Shown here: piece after piece, positions 1 through 12,538 of the stretch
Layout: every line of letters starts with the position of its first letter
How positions within the stretch are numbered: position 1 is the first letter of the stretch
Source: Theobroma cacao
Lineage: Eukaryota > Streptophyta > Magnoliopsida > Malvales > Malvaceae
Reading direction: 5' to 3'
Assembly (NCBI RefSeq): GCF_000208745.1
Contig: NC_030851.1
Location: forward strand, 39,643,662 to 39,707,661
Length of the DNA stretch: 64,000 nt
Notes under the pieces: model-generated
The model's input: the letters and a program-made list of their open reading frames with translations, nothing else
The model's database searches: none
What the model was told of the DNA's origin: nothing
Position numbers and translations under genes: made by a program

Positions 1-533
1 CCAGAACACATATAGGAAGAAAATCCTGACAAGGGAAAGGTAACTTGAAAGAGGAAATTCAAACCCAAACTTTATCTAGCTATTAACTAAATGTTGGTCA
101 AGAACCAATGTCTTATTTGTTAGTCTATCAGCTCAGGACAATGGAAATTCCTGCTCTAGTAACTGAGATAATCTAACTGAGGAAGTGAAACTTTATGTGC
201 ATGTTTCACATGACTAAGACAAGGGATCCACACTAGATAATATACTTTTCAGCTGACAGATAGGATTGTTAATGAATGAAATGTGATTTCCAGATAAAAT
301 AAGATGAATCAACTTTCGACACCACTGTTTAGATCCTTCCACATTTCTAGCACCGCTTAACAGACAGCTTTTATGGATCTGATTAGGACATATGCTTTCT
401 TACTATGCAATTTATTGGCTACCAAGAATTATAACAAGATGCACAGAAGTTTCTGGTGAAGAAACTATATTTGTTGGAAACTACAAGGAATTAAAACATT
501 TGATTAACTTCAAGTTTGGATATGCCACTGTAC
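1..533. other. Probable intron of the glucan phosphorylase gene at the left edge
   Basis: The last recognisable phosphorylase exon ends at 534 with a GT donor reading leftwards. I find no reverse-strand sequence here resembling the next part of the enzyme, so this is probably one intron whose acceptor lies outside the window. If the gene is a decaying copy, the catalytic C-terminal exons may instead be missing. Short open frames on both strands match nothing. Confidence 0.45.
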
Positions 534-3500
534 CTTACGAAGTATCATCAATTTCTCCGTATTTACAACCCAGTCTTCTGATCCAGTCCACTTAGTTATA
601 ATTTTGCTCAAGTCTGGAATGCAAAAGCGAATCCATCTTCTTGGTGTAACCCCATTTGTTTTATTTTGAAATTTCTCAGGCCACAACTGCCAAAAAGCAA
701 CATATATGCATATCATAAGTCCTAAAATGAAACCAATGCTTCGGTTTTTCAAAATACATTGAATGGGAGAAGGAAAAGTTTATCCCATTTGAATGGCTAC
801 CTTGTAGAATTCATTGAAAACTTCATTTTTCACTATTTCACTATGAATCTCAGCAACACCATTCACTGCATAGCCACCAGCAACGCATAGATTAGCCATT
901 CGGACCGTCTTGGGAAGTTTTGGATCTGGCTCAATTGGTGTCGCCTCATCTTTGTTCTCAATGTCCTGTTCCTCAAGTTGGTCTTCCTCATCAATTGGCT
1001 TAGTTTCTTCATCAGAAATATCATCTTCTTCAGTTGAATCAACAACAGAACTTTTTTCTGGTTTAACAAACAATTCAGCTACTGACTGAGGCAACTCAAT
1101 GTTATCTAGAATTCTCATTTGTTTCAGCTTTTCTTGCAACAGTTCCAGATCCTCTGCGCCATACTCATCAATAATAGTTTGAATCAGCTGATGCACAGAA
1201 TAAAGAGAGGTGTTAGATTATGTGGAAAAGAATATCTACTCTTCAAGAAAAGGAGAACTTTAGTTTAATCCATACACTAGATATATCTCCTAGAGAGGAC
1301 CTAAAAATCACCATATTGCCTCTAAAGTTACCTCCTCATCAATCATTCTAATGATCTCAACGTGTCGAGGAAGCAATTTCTGCATTAGCTCCAGACTGCA
1401 TTTCTCCAGTGCCTCAGGCAGAACTGTATGGTTTGTGTATGCAACAGTTCTGGAGGAGAGGTCATCAACAATATAAATACAATATACTATAACCAGAAAC
1501 CAATTTAAAGTATCAGAAAATATAGTAGTTCTTTCTAGATATTCCAGATGTTTGCAAGGATGTAAAACTTCATATGATGGATAGCATAAGTCTAATGCAA
1601 CTTATGGAACACGAACATATAAATACCAGAACAGCTCTTTCAAAACAATGTATAGCATTTAAGTCCATGAGAGTAAGTACCGTTGTGTGATAGTCCAGGC
1701 TTGTTCCCAGCTCAAACCCTTCACATCCATTAATATCCGTATCAGCTCTGGAATGCTGAGTGTTGGATGAGTATCATTCATCTGAACTGCAACCTTGTCA
1801 GGGAAATTTTCCCAATTCTCAGACTCTCCTGATCTCTTTTCGTAGCATGCAATGATGTCTTGGAGAGAAGCTGAGCATAATGTATATTGTTGCTTCAGTC
1901 AAAGAGTCTTCCCCTCAAGTGACTCATCACCAGGGTATAATATGTAGCAAATCTGATCATGATAAAATATTTTACCAATCATGTAAGAGATGTAAACATA
2001 ATTTTGGAAGCCAGCACAAACTGTGTGATACAAAGCACTCAAATTCAATATAGTTGTCGTGTTTCTGCCACCACCACGACAACGTCTTGGCTTTCAAGTG
2101 CATCAGCAGACAACAGCAGGGAGGAATTCACACATTGCACTGTAAAACTAAATTCCAAATGATTATGAATTCAAACCTTTTCAGCATTCTTCATTGCTGC
2201 GTATGCTTTGGCATGATCTCCAGCATTGAAAGAACGTAAATCAAACTGATCTGGTGCAACTTTAGTAAACCATAGTCGGAGGTTAACTGTAGTTTTAGTT
2301 TTATATCCAGGTATTGGAACATCATAAGCAACAGCCATTACATTTTCTCCTCCAACCCATTGTTTAACTCCTTCAGGCCCTGAAATGACTTCACCATAGA
2401 ATTTCACAGGGTAGGACACATCATTTCTCACAATTCCCCATGGATTTCCCATCTGCAATATAATTGACATTGATTCAACCATTGAAATCACTGTGTTATT
2501 ACTAAGAAAACAAACAAAGGTCCTAATGAGACTATTTAGAAATACAAATCAATCTAAGTTTTTCATAATTGAAATTGTTTTAACTCGTAATAAGGATGTA
2601 ATGAAAGATACCTCAAGCCAATTTTCTGCAACTTCCTCCTGACCATCTTTCGTAATATGCTGTTTGAACAGTCCATATTTGTACCTAAGTCCATATCCCC
2701 TAGCAGGGTAATTTAGTGTTGCTAGGGAGTCCAGAAAGCATGAAGCAAGACGTCCTAAGCCACCATTTCCAAGTGCAGCATCTGGTTCCTAGTGCGCAAT
2801 CAACTGAAAAATTTTAGCAACTTAAAAAAAGGAAATGTGCACACTTAAGAAATTTTCTTAATAGGAATTCCCAATTATAAACAGAAAGAAGAATCCATAT
2901 ATGATGGAATCATCACGAAGGCATCTAACCTCCCTATCTACATCCTCCAAACTGTGTCCCAGCTTCTTCAAAGCTTCTGCATAAGCTCCTGTAAGATCTA
3001 AATTACCTATTGCATTTAGCAAAGCTCTACCCTGCAAGAATGGTGAGGTAAGATGTTTCACAACCTATACAAATTTCATTAGCAGGAAGAAGAAGAAGTA
3101 GTTAAATGGAAAACCTGTAGAAACTCCATAGAAAGATAATAAGCCTGCTTTACATTAATTTTCTCATAGTATTCATAAGTAGCATTCCAGTTTATAATAA
3201 GTGAATCTCGAACAGTTTCAGCAGTTGCATAAAATGCCTTGGGGAGCTCAAAATGGTCCGGAGAGAAAGATGGTGTGAACTCAGCATGGTATTTAATGCT
3301 TGATGCAATGGATGCAGAATCTGGAACAAAGGTATCTAGAGAAGCTGCAGATGAAAGCAACCCACCATGATCAAGACTAAATTGGAAAAAGAAAAAGAAA
3401 ATCCTCAAAAATACTATTTTAGGAAAGATTTTTACATTTACAATACATTAATTATAAATTTCTTTCCTTAAAAGGGTTCCCTGCCTACTAATATAGAGTA

Positions 3501-3769
3501 GCAAACAATACCTTGGATTCAATCAAACAACTAAATATCTACTTGGAAAGCAAGAGTTATTAAAAGTAAACCAAACCTTCCCCAGTGACTTGAGCTCCTT
3601 TGATGTGCTGCTTTTGGTTGCTAGCAACACTTTTGACAAGGAAATTCCTCCTTGAGAAAGTAAAACGTGAGTTTCTGGGGAAGAAAAGCTTTGAGTTCCT
3701 TGCTGTATAGTTGAAATCTATGAAGGTGGAGTGATGAGAACAAGTAGCAGAGAAAGGCAGAGACGCCAT
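534..3769 (-). pseudogene. PHS1: Plastidic alpha-1,4-glucan phosphorylase (L isozyme, PHO1/PHS1), 5' part with two frame breaks
   Basis: Starch/glucan phosphorylase family (GT35), which adds or removes glucose as glucose-1-phosphate at alpha-glucan ends in plastids. Reverse-strand exons: 3577-3769, 3115-3344, 2930-3031, 2612-2789, 2177-2452, 1681-1952, 1332-1449, 801-1187, 534-686. Exon 1 encodes a Ser/Phe-rich chloroplast transit peptide starting MASLPFSATC. Later exons carry family landmarks [29 protein letters not shown] and [10 protein letters not shown]. The acidic Glu/Asp-rich stretch of exon 801-1187 is the L78 insertion that marks the plastidic isozyme. The lysine that binds PLP and the rest of the C-terminal domain lie beyond the left edge. 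Two breaks are visible: one extra base in the C-run at 2760-2762, which makes exon 4 178 nt and shifts the frame after GNGG, and an in-frame TGA at 1899-1901 where the family has Arg (between GKTL and LKQQY). Several usually conserved residues are also changed. Family identity is certain; whether this is a pseudogene or has sequence errors is inference. Confidence 0.8.
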
Positions 3770-5540
3770 TGTTTATGGTTTCCTTATTTCGCTCACTAGT
3801 CACTACCCCCCTTGAAGAGAGAGCGATAAAAAGAGAAGAAAATGAGTGAAAGAGAAAGTGTTGCTTTTTGTCGTCTTATCTTCGTTTTGGCGCCTTCTCT
3901 TCTCCCTTTTAAGTCTCTCCCCCTACTACTGTTCCATCCATCTCTCGTTCTCACGTTCTAAACGATGCAAAATTTATAATCATACCTAGTTTCTTGCATC
4001 CGTAACCATTAATTATCATTAATTAAAATATCATTTATCACTTTATATATTTACACGATAAATTATACAATATTAATATAATTATATCAGTATATCACGT
4101 TACTATTTAATATGATATATTAATATATTAGAATTTACATGATATATATGATAGTATATTAAAAACAGTATTACATGATATAAATAATAAGTGACGTGAT
4201 TATGTTAATATATTGTATTATTATTTAATATGATATGTTAATACATAAAAATCAATACTACGTAACATAAAAGAAACTATTTTAATAACAGTACTTATAA
4301 TAAGTTAACAGAGTCAGATTGTTCTGACAAGAACAAAGATTGAGTTGGGGGAAGCAATTGAAGCATGCACCGTCTGTTGGGAAAAGAGGGCCGTACAAAG
4401 GCAAGCAGGAGAATTTGGTCACATGGAGCAGTTGGAGCTAGCTTTGTTGTTGTTCGATGGCCAAAGAGGCGTCCATGTCCCAATTGTCAAATTCCAATCA
4501 AGTGGGGCTTGTCCTAACATAGAGATATTTCCACTTGCAAAAAGTGATACTTCTGAAGAGAAACTTTCACACATCTGTCCTTTTTTTTTTCATTTAAATT
4601 AATTTTGTTTAGTTTTCTTCTCTTTTTTGTTAATTTTATTTTTTTTCTAGATCGTAAAAAGATTAAAAAAATAAAATGAGAATAATAATGTGAATTTTTC
4701 GAATAACGAAAAAGTTACCTCTATGAATCCAATAAGAATTATATTCTCATACTTTACGAGAATCGCATTCTTATGCAATGATAATCAATGATGATATTTC
4801 TATTTTGATTCTAGATCGTCCACCTTTTTCGGGATGTGAATTGCCATTTCCTTTTCATTTGATTGAGAAAATCAACCAATAATTAAAGAGTGGATCAAAT
4901 TATCATTTATTAGTGAGAATAAATTCTGTTATTCAAATCGAATTGTAACATTGGTCTTGATTTTTTTTATCATTATTAAAAAAAAACAAAAACTATCATA
5001 ATTAACAAATAGTAAAAATTTGTAAAAAAAGAATATTATTTTATTCAATATATAAATAATTTGAATTTGAGGGTTTGACTATTCATAAATAATACGAAAA
5101 TAATAAATTAGAATCAAATTAAAAAATGTTAGTACCTCTATTAAGACTAATCATCTTTTTTTTTTCTGACCTACTGTAATTAAAAAATTATCTTATCTTT
5201 TATCTTTTTAATGAAAATATTTTCTTAATGCAAAGATAATTGATATAATGGTCTTAAAGGGTTGGGCCTGACACGGCCCAAATCAAAACCCAATCCCTGT
5301 CTCGAGGCTTGGGCTTGGTACGCTACACCATGTACGAACAGAATCTAAAATTAGAAAGGACAGAAAGGAAACAAAACCAATATTTTATACCAAAAAGCGA
5401 AAATGAAACAGAAATTCAAATTCCAACGGTTCTCAAGAGGGAGAGCTCCTGCAGTTTTGGAGGTTATTGCAAAGGTGGCTTGCTCTCCTTTTCCGGGGCG
5501 CCTCCCATCTGTTTGATCAAAGAGAGAGAGAGGATTACAA
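3770..5540. other. Divergent intergenic region between phosphorylase and SNAP33
   Basis: The first ~200 bases hold the phosphorylase promoter and 5' leader on the reverse strand, including a CT-rich leader near 3780-3930. The rest, to about 5230, is very AT-rich with no coding signal. Small ORFs at 4295-4602 and 5309-5629 lack homology that I recognise. The part just before 5540 should hold the SNAP33 promoter. Confidence 0.5.
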
Positions 5541-5711
5541 GACAACAAATAAACTATAATCAGAAATAAAAAGAAACCCTCTCCTTCTCGTACTCTTCCC
5601 CATTTCCTGATAACTTCCCTTTTGCACACAAACCCAAACTTTGCTCTTCCTTCTTGGGTTTGTGTATCAAGTTTTACTCTTCATTTTTGTTCAATTCGAA
5701 GTTTTTCTCAG

Positions 5712-5958
5712 GTACCCTTCCGTTAAATTTGCTTGAATTTGTTGTTTGCTTCTTTAGAAATTCTTTGAATGTGATATAGTCAAGTTATGGGTCCTTTCCT
5801 CTTTATTATTTGATCGTGTTCCTTTCAGACTTGGATGGCATTCCCCATAGTTAATCAGCAACTCATTGTTGTTAATTTATTATCTCAGTTTTCAATGCCA
5901 TGTTTATTTGCCTCATTGTGTTAATGTTAATTGGAGGTTACAATCTCTTGTTTCTCAG
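5712..5958 (+). other. Intron in the SNAP33 5' untranslated region
   Basis: The leader reads TTTTTCTCAG followed by GTACCC at 5712, and a pyrimidine tract ending TTTCTCAG at 5958 precedes the ATG-containing exon. The start codon at 6054 lies 95 bases after the acceptor. Leader introns are common in plant genes. The call rests on splice consensus only. Confidence 0.5.
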
Positions 5959-6053
5959 GTACCATTTTGTCGAAGAATTGACTTTCAACGTGTACCTGTG
6001 GTTTCCTCTCTTGGATTTTAGATTCCTAAACAAGCAATTTTACACTTGACAAA

Positions 6054-8229
6054 ATGTTTGGATTTATGAGACCTAGGCAGAAGTCAGTGGACCCACCAGC
6101 TGCTTCTGGTGGTTCCACCCCATTTGATTCTGACACTGAAGATAACAGGAATACTACTACACCTGCTAGAAGAGCTGCTTCTGAGCCTGTGCTATTGGTC
6201 CCAGATTTCAATGATGATGACCATGGAAGAAGAAAGCAAACTTCAGCATCCACTAGGCCATCACCGGCAAGAGATCGAGATAGGTACAAGAATGATTTCC
6301 GCGACTCTGGAGGATTACAGAACCAGACTATGGAAGACCTGGAGAACTATGCTGTTTACAAGGCTGAGGAGACAACAAGCACTGTTAATAACTGCTTGAA
6401 GATTGCTGAGAATATCAGAGAGGATGCTACGAGGACACTTGATACTTTGCATCAACAAGGAGAGCAAATTGAAAGGACCCACGCCATGGCTGTTGACATA
6501 GATAAGGATTTAAGTAAGGTCAGTTCTATAGTCTTGTATTTTGCTGCAAGTTTTGTACACAAGAGTCAGCATGAAGGGTAGAAGAAGAATCTGGAGAATA
6601 TAGTTAAAATAATGGAAATTTTTGAACCTTTAAGCCTGTTTGTCAGGATCATTTTGGAAATTGAAATGACGCAAAGCTCTCTGATCTGCATTGAGATTTT
6701 ATCATGGTCCGGATGTTAATCATTATTGGCCTCTTTAATTGCCGTTATACCAGATAAAATTTTTTTTTGATATGATGAAGGAGCATGTGTATCTGTTCGT
6801 GGTAGGGCTTTAAGTTAATGAAATTGTCTGAGACTTAACATAGAATTTCTATGGCTTAAGCATGTGTTTATGTACAGGAAAGTGTATACTTTTGATGCTT
6901 ATAAGCTTAGCTATTCATACCTATAAGGCTGTAGGTAAACATGTTGCCTTATATCTTGGTCGATGGGTGATTGATACCTATAGTCTTCTGGTATTTGGAT
7001 CATATGATGTTATTTGATTCTCTCATATGGAAGGGCAGTCGAGCACTAGATGCAATCAGACGATCAAAAGAGCCAGATTATTCATTGAAAATAACTTGTT
7101 ATTGTAGTTTAGAAGTCGACTAGCACTTGATGTTCTAAGAGCTTTCATCCTTTTTACACTCAAACCCTCATTTACAATTCATACTGTTGTTTCTTGTGTA
7201 CTACATTTCCTGTTAACCAGATTCTATAAACTTTGAAATTTTCAGGGTGAGAAGCTTTTGAATAGTCTGGGCGGCATGTTTTCTAAGCCTTGGAAGCCAA
7301 AGAAGACCCGAGATATTGCAGGGCCTGTAGTCACCTCAGGTTTTCTTCATCTCACACAACTTCTTCAGTCCCTTCGTGTACTAATTTATTCAAACATTTT
7401 CCGTTTATATGGAAGTTGTTAACTGAAATATGGGAATGTTTGAAAGGTAATTAGAATGATTGGTTGTTTATTGCATTGCTTTTGACAGATAAGTCATCCA
7501 AGAAAAGTGAAAACCAGAAGGAGCAGAGAGAAAAGTTGGGTCTGGCTCCTGTACCTAAAGCTAAGCCAGGAAGTAAGACGCCTCCTCCTGAACCAACTAA
7601 TGCCATACAGAAAGTTGAGGTTAGTCTCTATGATTGTTGAGATGGGTGTATACTAATTTTTTTAGTAAAAATTCTGCAATTGGGCTATAAGATTAATTGG
7701 TGATCTAACACCAGCTTGAGAAGGCAAAGCAAGATGATGCACTCTCAGATCTAAGTAACATCTTGGGTGATCTCAAGGGCATGGCTGTGGAGATGGGATC
7801 TGAACTTGACAGGTCTGTTATCTCTCTCTCGTATCATGTCCAAGTACTAGTAAACTTCTGCACTGCTTTAATGGTTTTTAAATGCCTTTTGTATTGCTTG
7901 AAAGTCTGCATTTCATGGTGGCCTTTTTCTTGGAGGGTTTCTCAGAATAATCAAAATAGAAATCTTAGGCATCTAAGTTGTGATAAAGCTAGGCATTTTT
8001 CTGACATTCCAGGGTTCATGCTTGTGTTTCTTTTGCGTGGTTACCTCACATACCCAGAACCAGATTAGGTCTTTCCACCCATTCTCAGTTACACTCTTAT
8101 GTTTTGTGAAATGATTTGGTAAATTGCAGACAAAACAAAGCCCTTGATCATCTTCATGATGATGTGGATGAACTGAACTCTCGAGTGAAAGGTGCCAATC
8201 AGCGAGCACGTAATTTGCTTGCCAAGTGA
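6054..8229 (+). CDS. SNAP33: SNAP25-type Qb,Qc-SNARE (SNAP33/SNAP30-like)
   Basis: Plant SNAP25 homologue; it supplies two helices to plasma-membrane SNARE complexes with syntaxins such as SYP111/SYP121 and drives vesicle fusion in cytokinesis and defence secretion (family knowledge). Five coding exons: 6054-6518, 7246-7339, 7489-7619, 7715-7812, 8130-8229, giving 295 residues, close to the usual ~300. The N-terminus is Pro/Ser-rich and disordered. The first SNARE helix (roughly residues 100-155) starts near ENYAVYKAEETT; the second is near the C-terminus, with LSDLSNILGDLKGMA and DELNSRVKGANQRARNLL. There is no transmembrane segment, as expected for SNAP25 proteins, and no cysteine cluster in the linker, also usual in plants. 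Start 6054 is the first ATG after the leader intron. It converges with the phosphatase gene; their 3' ends are under 700 bases apart. Confidence 0.93.
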
Positions 8230-8911
8230 AAGGTTACAGAGCTTTACCAAATTTTGCTTTCCATGCCTGTATTTAGCAGTCTTTAACTAACATTTTCTTT
8301 TTTTCTCATTTTTTCCCTCCTATTCGACCAAACATATGCCATTCCTAATTTACTCCATTGGTTTGAATGAAATAACACAAGGTTTTTCTTCAGTCTCCTT
8401 CACATATAATCTTCCATTTTGTATTTGCAATCTGTTGGTAGAAACCAAATTACGCCTCTCTCATATTACTTCTGAAAATTGCAATTCAGTTAACCACGAA
8501 CGAAAAGTCATACATGTTACAATGAAGTGAAATATGTCATGGAATTCTTTAATTCACAACTATTGAGGAAAATGTATAATTTCTACCTGATATGAGATTC
8601 AGTATACACATAAATATTTGTCCTTAATTCGACACGACGCTGAAAAAATAATACATGTTACAATAAAGTGAAGCATGTCATGGAGTGCTTTACTTCAGAA
8701 CCATGAGAGAAATTTTGTATGATTACAAAGGTTTAAAGATGTGAAGTACTTTAAGGCACCGCACGGTGTATCCCAGCTTCTTATCCTTGTCAGAATAGCA
8801 CGAGAGCATCATTGTGAACCACATAACTATGTGTCACTGCAAATAGGTTTGAAATCTAGAAGCTCACATCACCACATCTCCAGCCACTGAATGACGTTTA
8901 GCAAAATCTCT
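8230..8911. repeat. Convergent 3' flank containing a diverged direct repeat
   Basis: Shared 3' flank of the SNARE and phosphatase genes. A roughly 60-bp segment starting ACATGTTACAATGAAGTGAA near 8512 recurs about 139 bases downstream near 8651 as ACATGTTACAATAAAGTGAA. Both then continue with a GTCATGGA motif and a short tail, with several substitutions. No gene is apparent. Confidence 0.5.
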
Positions 8912-11597
8912 TCATGTCTCCTCACTTTTCACGAAAGTCCAGCTCCTTCCTGAGGCAGCTCGTTTCCTAGCATGTGAAACAAAACCAAAAACATAGCCCA
9001 CAAAACCCCCAAGCACCAAGACACTACCACCCCAGACATAGTGTGAAAATGAGTACTCCATCGCCTCATCCTTAAGGACAGCACCAACTCTACCACTGTC
9101 ACCATCACCACCATTAAGAACTTGTCCAGATGCTAAAATCTCAACCATGTCATGCACCTCCCCATCATGGTTTCCTACGAAAGAAAGTATAAGCTTCTCT
9201 TTTGTAGCAACTAATCTAGTGTACCCAAACTCACCCGTGCGGTACAAAGACCTCTTGGGTTGTGGGTAGACTGGGTCATGTGGATGGTCTGGTCTAGGTT
9301 CCCATGTTGGTTGCCAGTCTTGTCCTGCCATCCCAATCACAACATGGACCGGTAATGCCTCCCAGCTCTCTCCTTTTAACCCCATGCTTCCACATGTGAA
9401 GTTCTTCAGTGGACAAAACCTCTCGTATCGGTGAACATGGCCCCATAAAGCAAGGGTCACATTGTTTTTCACAAACAAAGGTTCCAAGTGCTCAAGCATT
9501 CTCTGCCTCAATGGGGCATCTCTACTTTCATAGCTTGTAGTGTACATTGGTCTATGCCCTTGAACTACAACAAAAGGGGTCTTTGTCCGATCAACTGACT
9601 CTAGATCATGCTTCAGAAAATTATATTGGCTGCTTCCAGGGAGGAAATTGGTTTCAGTTGACATGTACACAAAATGAACTGTCCCCATATCAAAAGAGTA
9701 GTAAAGGTTTTGGGTAGCTGGAGCACGGGTTCCAGTTGGTTCTGAAGAGTTGCCAGGCATATTAAATCTAAGGCTATAAGGCACCCCACATTCACCACCC
9801 CCATCTGTTCCATAAATTGAATTGGACCACTCAGGTCTCCAAGGCTGTGAAGGCCAATCATATTCATGATTACCAATACACACATGATATGGGACCTTGG
9901 AGGCAACAGGCTCAATTAGGTTGAAAAATTCATCCCACAACCAAGAGTAGCCTCTTGCATAGCTGATATCCCCAATATGGGAAACAAGAGCAGGCTTGTC
10001 ACCAAGAGCTTCAAGGTCACGTAGGATCCACTTCATGGTTGATATGCTTTCATCTTGTGTACGACTAAAGGTTAAGTATGGTGTAGCAGTTCCCATGTCT
10101 CCAAATAGGAAGGCTAGTGTTTCCTTTGAACTCGCATCCCATGACACAAAACTGCGGGTTGTGCTCCAACCTTTGGAGTCGCTTCCAACCTATCACAAAT
10201 AACATAGTTTTTCTTTCTTAGAAGGTGAAAAACAGAGTAATGCAAGTTATCATCTAAATTAACTGCTAAAGTTGAATCCAGAGTACACCATGACTTCAAG
10301 GAAAAGGATGGTTTTTCATTTTTGCTTAGTCCTAACAAGTAACAAGAATACAATATAATAGAAATTAACAAGATAAATATACAATTTTCGTTTCACATAG
10401 ACAGATGAATCAACTTGAATGGATAATTTTATGCAACTGTCAAAGAAAATTATAGCCAACCACTTTTAGGCTGAGCAGTAACTAGCCACTTACTGAAATC
10501 ATTGGTTCAAAGTTCAAATCTAGGCAACCCAACCCTACTCCTTCCTCATGATCAAAAGTAAAGGCTTATCTAAGCTACTAAAGGGCGAAGAAATGGAAAG
10601 AAAGCAATTTCATGGTAATGCTACAAAACAATGTAGCTCAACAGTAGGAGCTCAGCATTTTCCCACAACCATATCAAACAATATATTTAGCTATTGAAAA
10701 TGAACTTTTTTGTTAGTTAGAACACAATCTAGTAGAACATTTCCAAATTTAGCAACAAATATGCCTGCTTTGTTATTTCCAAATGTAAAAGCCATGATTA
10801 TCAATGCTATAATCAAGTAGAAAAATATGGTAACTGAGCAAAACCAGATTATACCATGATATTAATCTAAAAACAGCATTGACAATCCTTTAATCTCAAA
10901 AATAATTAAATTTTACCTGATAATAATATTTGATTCCACCCTTTAAACCCGACATGACAGCATCAAATATCCAACCAGGATCCCTCCACCCAACGCTCTC
11001 ATTGGCTGGTGCATGACACATGTCTTCCCTCTCATACCTTCCCGCACGTGCCACCGCCACGTCACCTTCCCACTCTCCTTCCTTCTCCCCATACCTCACG
11101 TGCCTCTCCTCCGAATCCTCCGCAACGAACATCACCCGCATCTCCCCTTCCCGACCCGTCCACGCCAAGTGGATCTGCTCCGGCCCTCGACCCGACTCGA
11201 ACCCCACCCTTTCCGATTCGGCCAACAGATGATCCGTGCCCGGGAGGGGATTATGATCCTGATCGTGACGGTCCGGGTTGACCTCGGATTCGGACCATCG
11301 GAAGATTCGGAAGGAGTAGTTGGAGCGGAGGGAGGTGAGGGGTAGAGAAATGGAGCCCGACCCAGATTCCCAAGTGGGGGAAGAGGAAAGGAACTTGTAA
11401 CCGATAAAATTGTCGTGCGATGAATCGGGGGGCGAGTAGAGGCCGAGCCAGTCGAGTTTGGAAGGCGAGTCGATGCCAGACCATTGTATGAGAACATGGT
11501 CGCCGGATTTGGACAGGGTTTTGGGGGAGACAGTGAGGATGGGTTTGGATTGGGTTTGGGAGAGAAGCGAGAGGAGGAAGAACAAGAGCAGGACCAT
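8912..11597 (-). CDS. PAP2: Purple acid phosphatase, PAP2/PAP9 clade, with C-terminal membrane anchor
   Basis: Metallophosphoesterase of the dinuclear-metal purple acid phosphatase family. Exons 10917-11597 and 8912-10189 encode 652 residues, about the length of AtPAP2. The start at 11597 ([14 protein letters not shown]) opens a hydrophobic signal; an in-frame ATG at 11747 would bury it and is less likely. An N-terminal fibronectin-like domain precedes the catalytic domain. All five metal-ligand blocks are visible: [31 protein letters not shown] and GHVHRYERF, so there is no sign of inactivity despite the family nickname 'probable inactive'. Near the C-terminus a hydrophobic stretch ([16 protein letters not shown]) is followed by basic residues; in AtPAP2 such a tail anchors the protein to chloroplast and mitochondrial outer membranes. 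Similar location here is inference. Confidence 0.93.
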
Positions 11598-12538
11598 GGC
11601 GGACAGTGGATGAGAAACGATGAGGATTGCTGGAAGAAAAGAGACCGGCTGAAAGCATGGGCTTTGAATAGTGTTAAAGATAAAGCATACAGTATTGTTT
11701 TGGGGAGAATATTCTAATGTTTGGATATTTGCGTGGCATTTTTGCAATAATATTGTGAGTCTTGTATAAGATGTAGACTGCCGAGTTATCCATACTTTTT
11801 TATTTCATCAATTTTACCTTATTCTCCCAAAATAATATGCAGTAAGATAGAAAATATTTTTAAATGTTATCAATTTACTAGCATAAGAAACCAGTATACA
11901 ATAATAATGAATCGAAATCAAAGTGCCACAAATGAAATGATTAATGAAAATTGAGATGGGAACTAGGTTGATTTTTCAAAAGTATTTACTTCTCGTGTTA
12001 TTTTATCGAGAATAGTTGTTAAGTATTTTGTATAAGTAAAAGATAAGAAAGAGGTTGGAGTTCTAACTAAAATTCTTTCGCTTAATAAATACGTTATTTG
12101 AATTGGAAGTGTGAGCATGTGACAATTGGTATAAGATTTTTTCAACTTTCATTGTGAGATTTCTTATAAAAGATATTAAAATCGAAGTAAGTTAAGATTA
12201 AGATAAGTTTTCAATGTAATAATGAGCGTTGTATAATTAAATGAAATAAAATGTCACGGATCTTATAATACTAAGAGATGGGACGAATTTTAAACTCATA
12301 AATAAAGTCTTTCTCAATTGAATATATATAATTTTTGAACTAAAACTGTTGATACATGACATTGTCACCCACTAAATCTTAGTAGAAAACAATTTAGAAG
12401 TTACAATTTCAAATAAAGATGATGTTGTTTTCATTGGCTACTTTCAATGGTAGATTTAGCTTTGGTTCGGGTTCATTTTTTTTTCTAAGGCAGTGATACA
12501 TATAAGGTAAGGTAGATATTAAAAAGTCACTTAGTCTC
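11598..12538. other. Phosphatase upstream region, AT-rich
   Basis: The phosphatase promoter should lie in the first few hundred bases, read from the reverse strand. The remainder is AT-rich. The small ORF at 11963-12145 has no recognisable similarity. Confidence 0.4.

Noticed and set aside
4345..4602. ORF with Cys/Trp residues near the phosphorylase promoter
   Set aside because: Short, in AT-rich flank, no family resemblance, opposing ORF on the other strand of similar size.
9613..9915. Reverse ORF inside phosphatase exon 2
   Set aside because: Out-of-frame shadow of the phosphatase catalytic domain on the same strand.
11009..11345. Overlapping plus-strand Pro/Ser/His-rich ORFs
   Set aside because: Antisense to phosphatase exon 1, where GC-rich Arg/Gly/Glu codons produce Pro/Ser-rich shadows.
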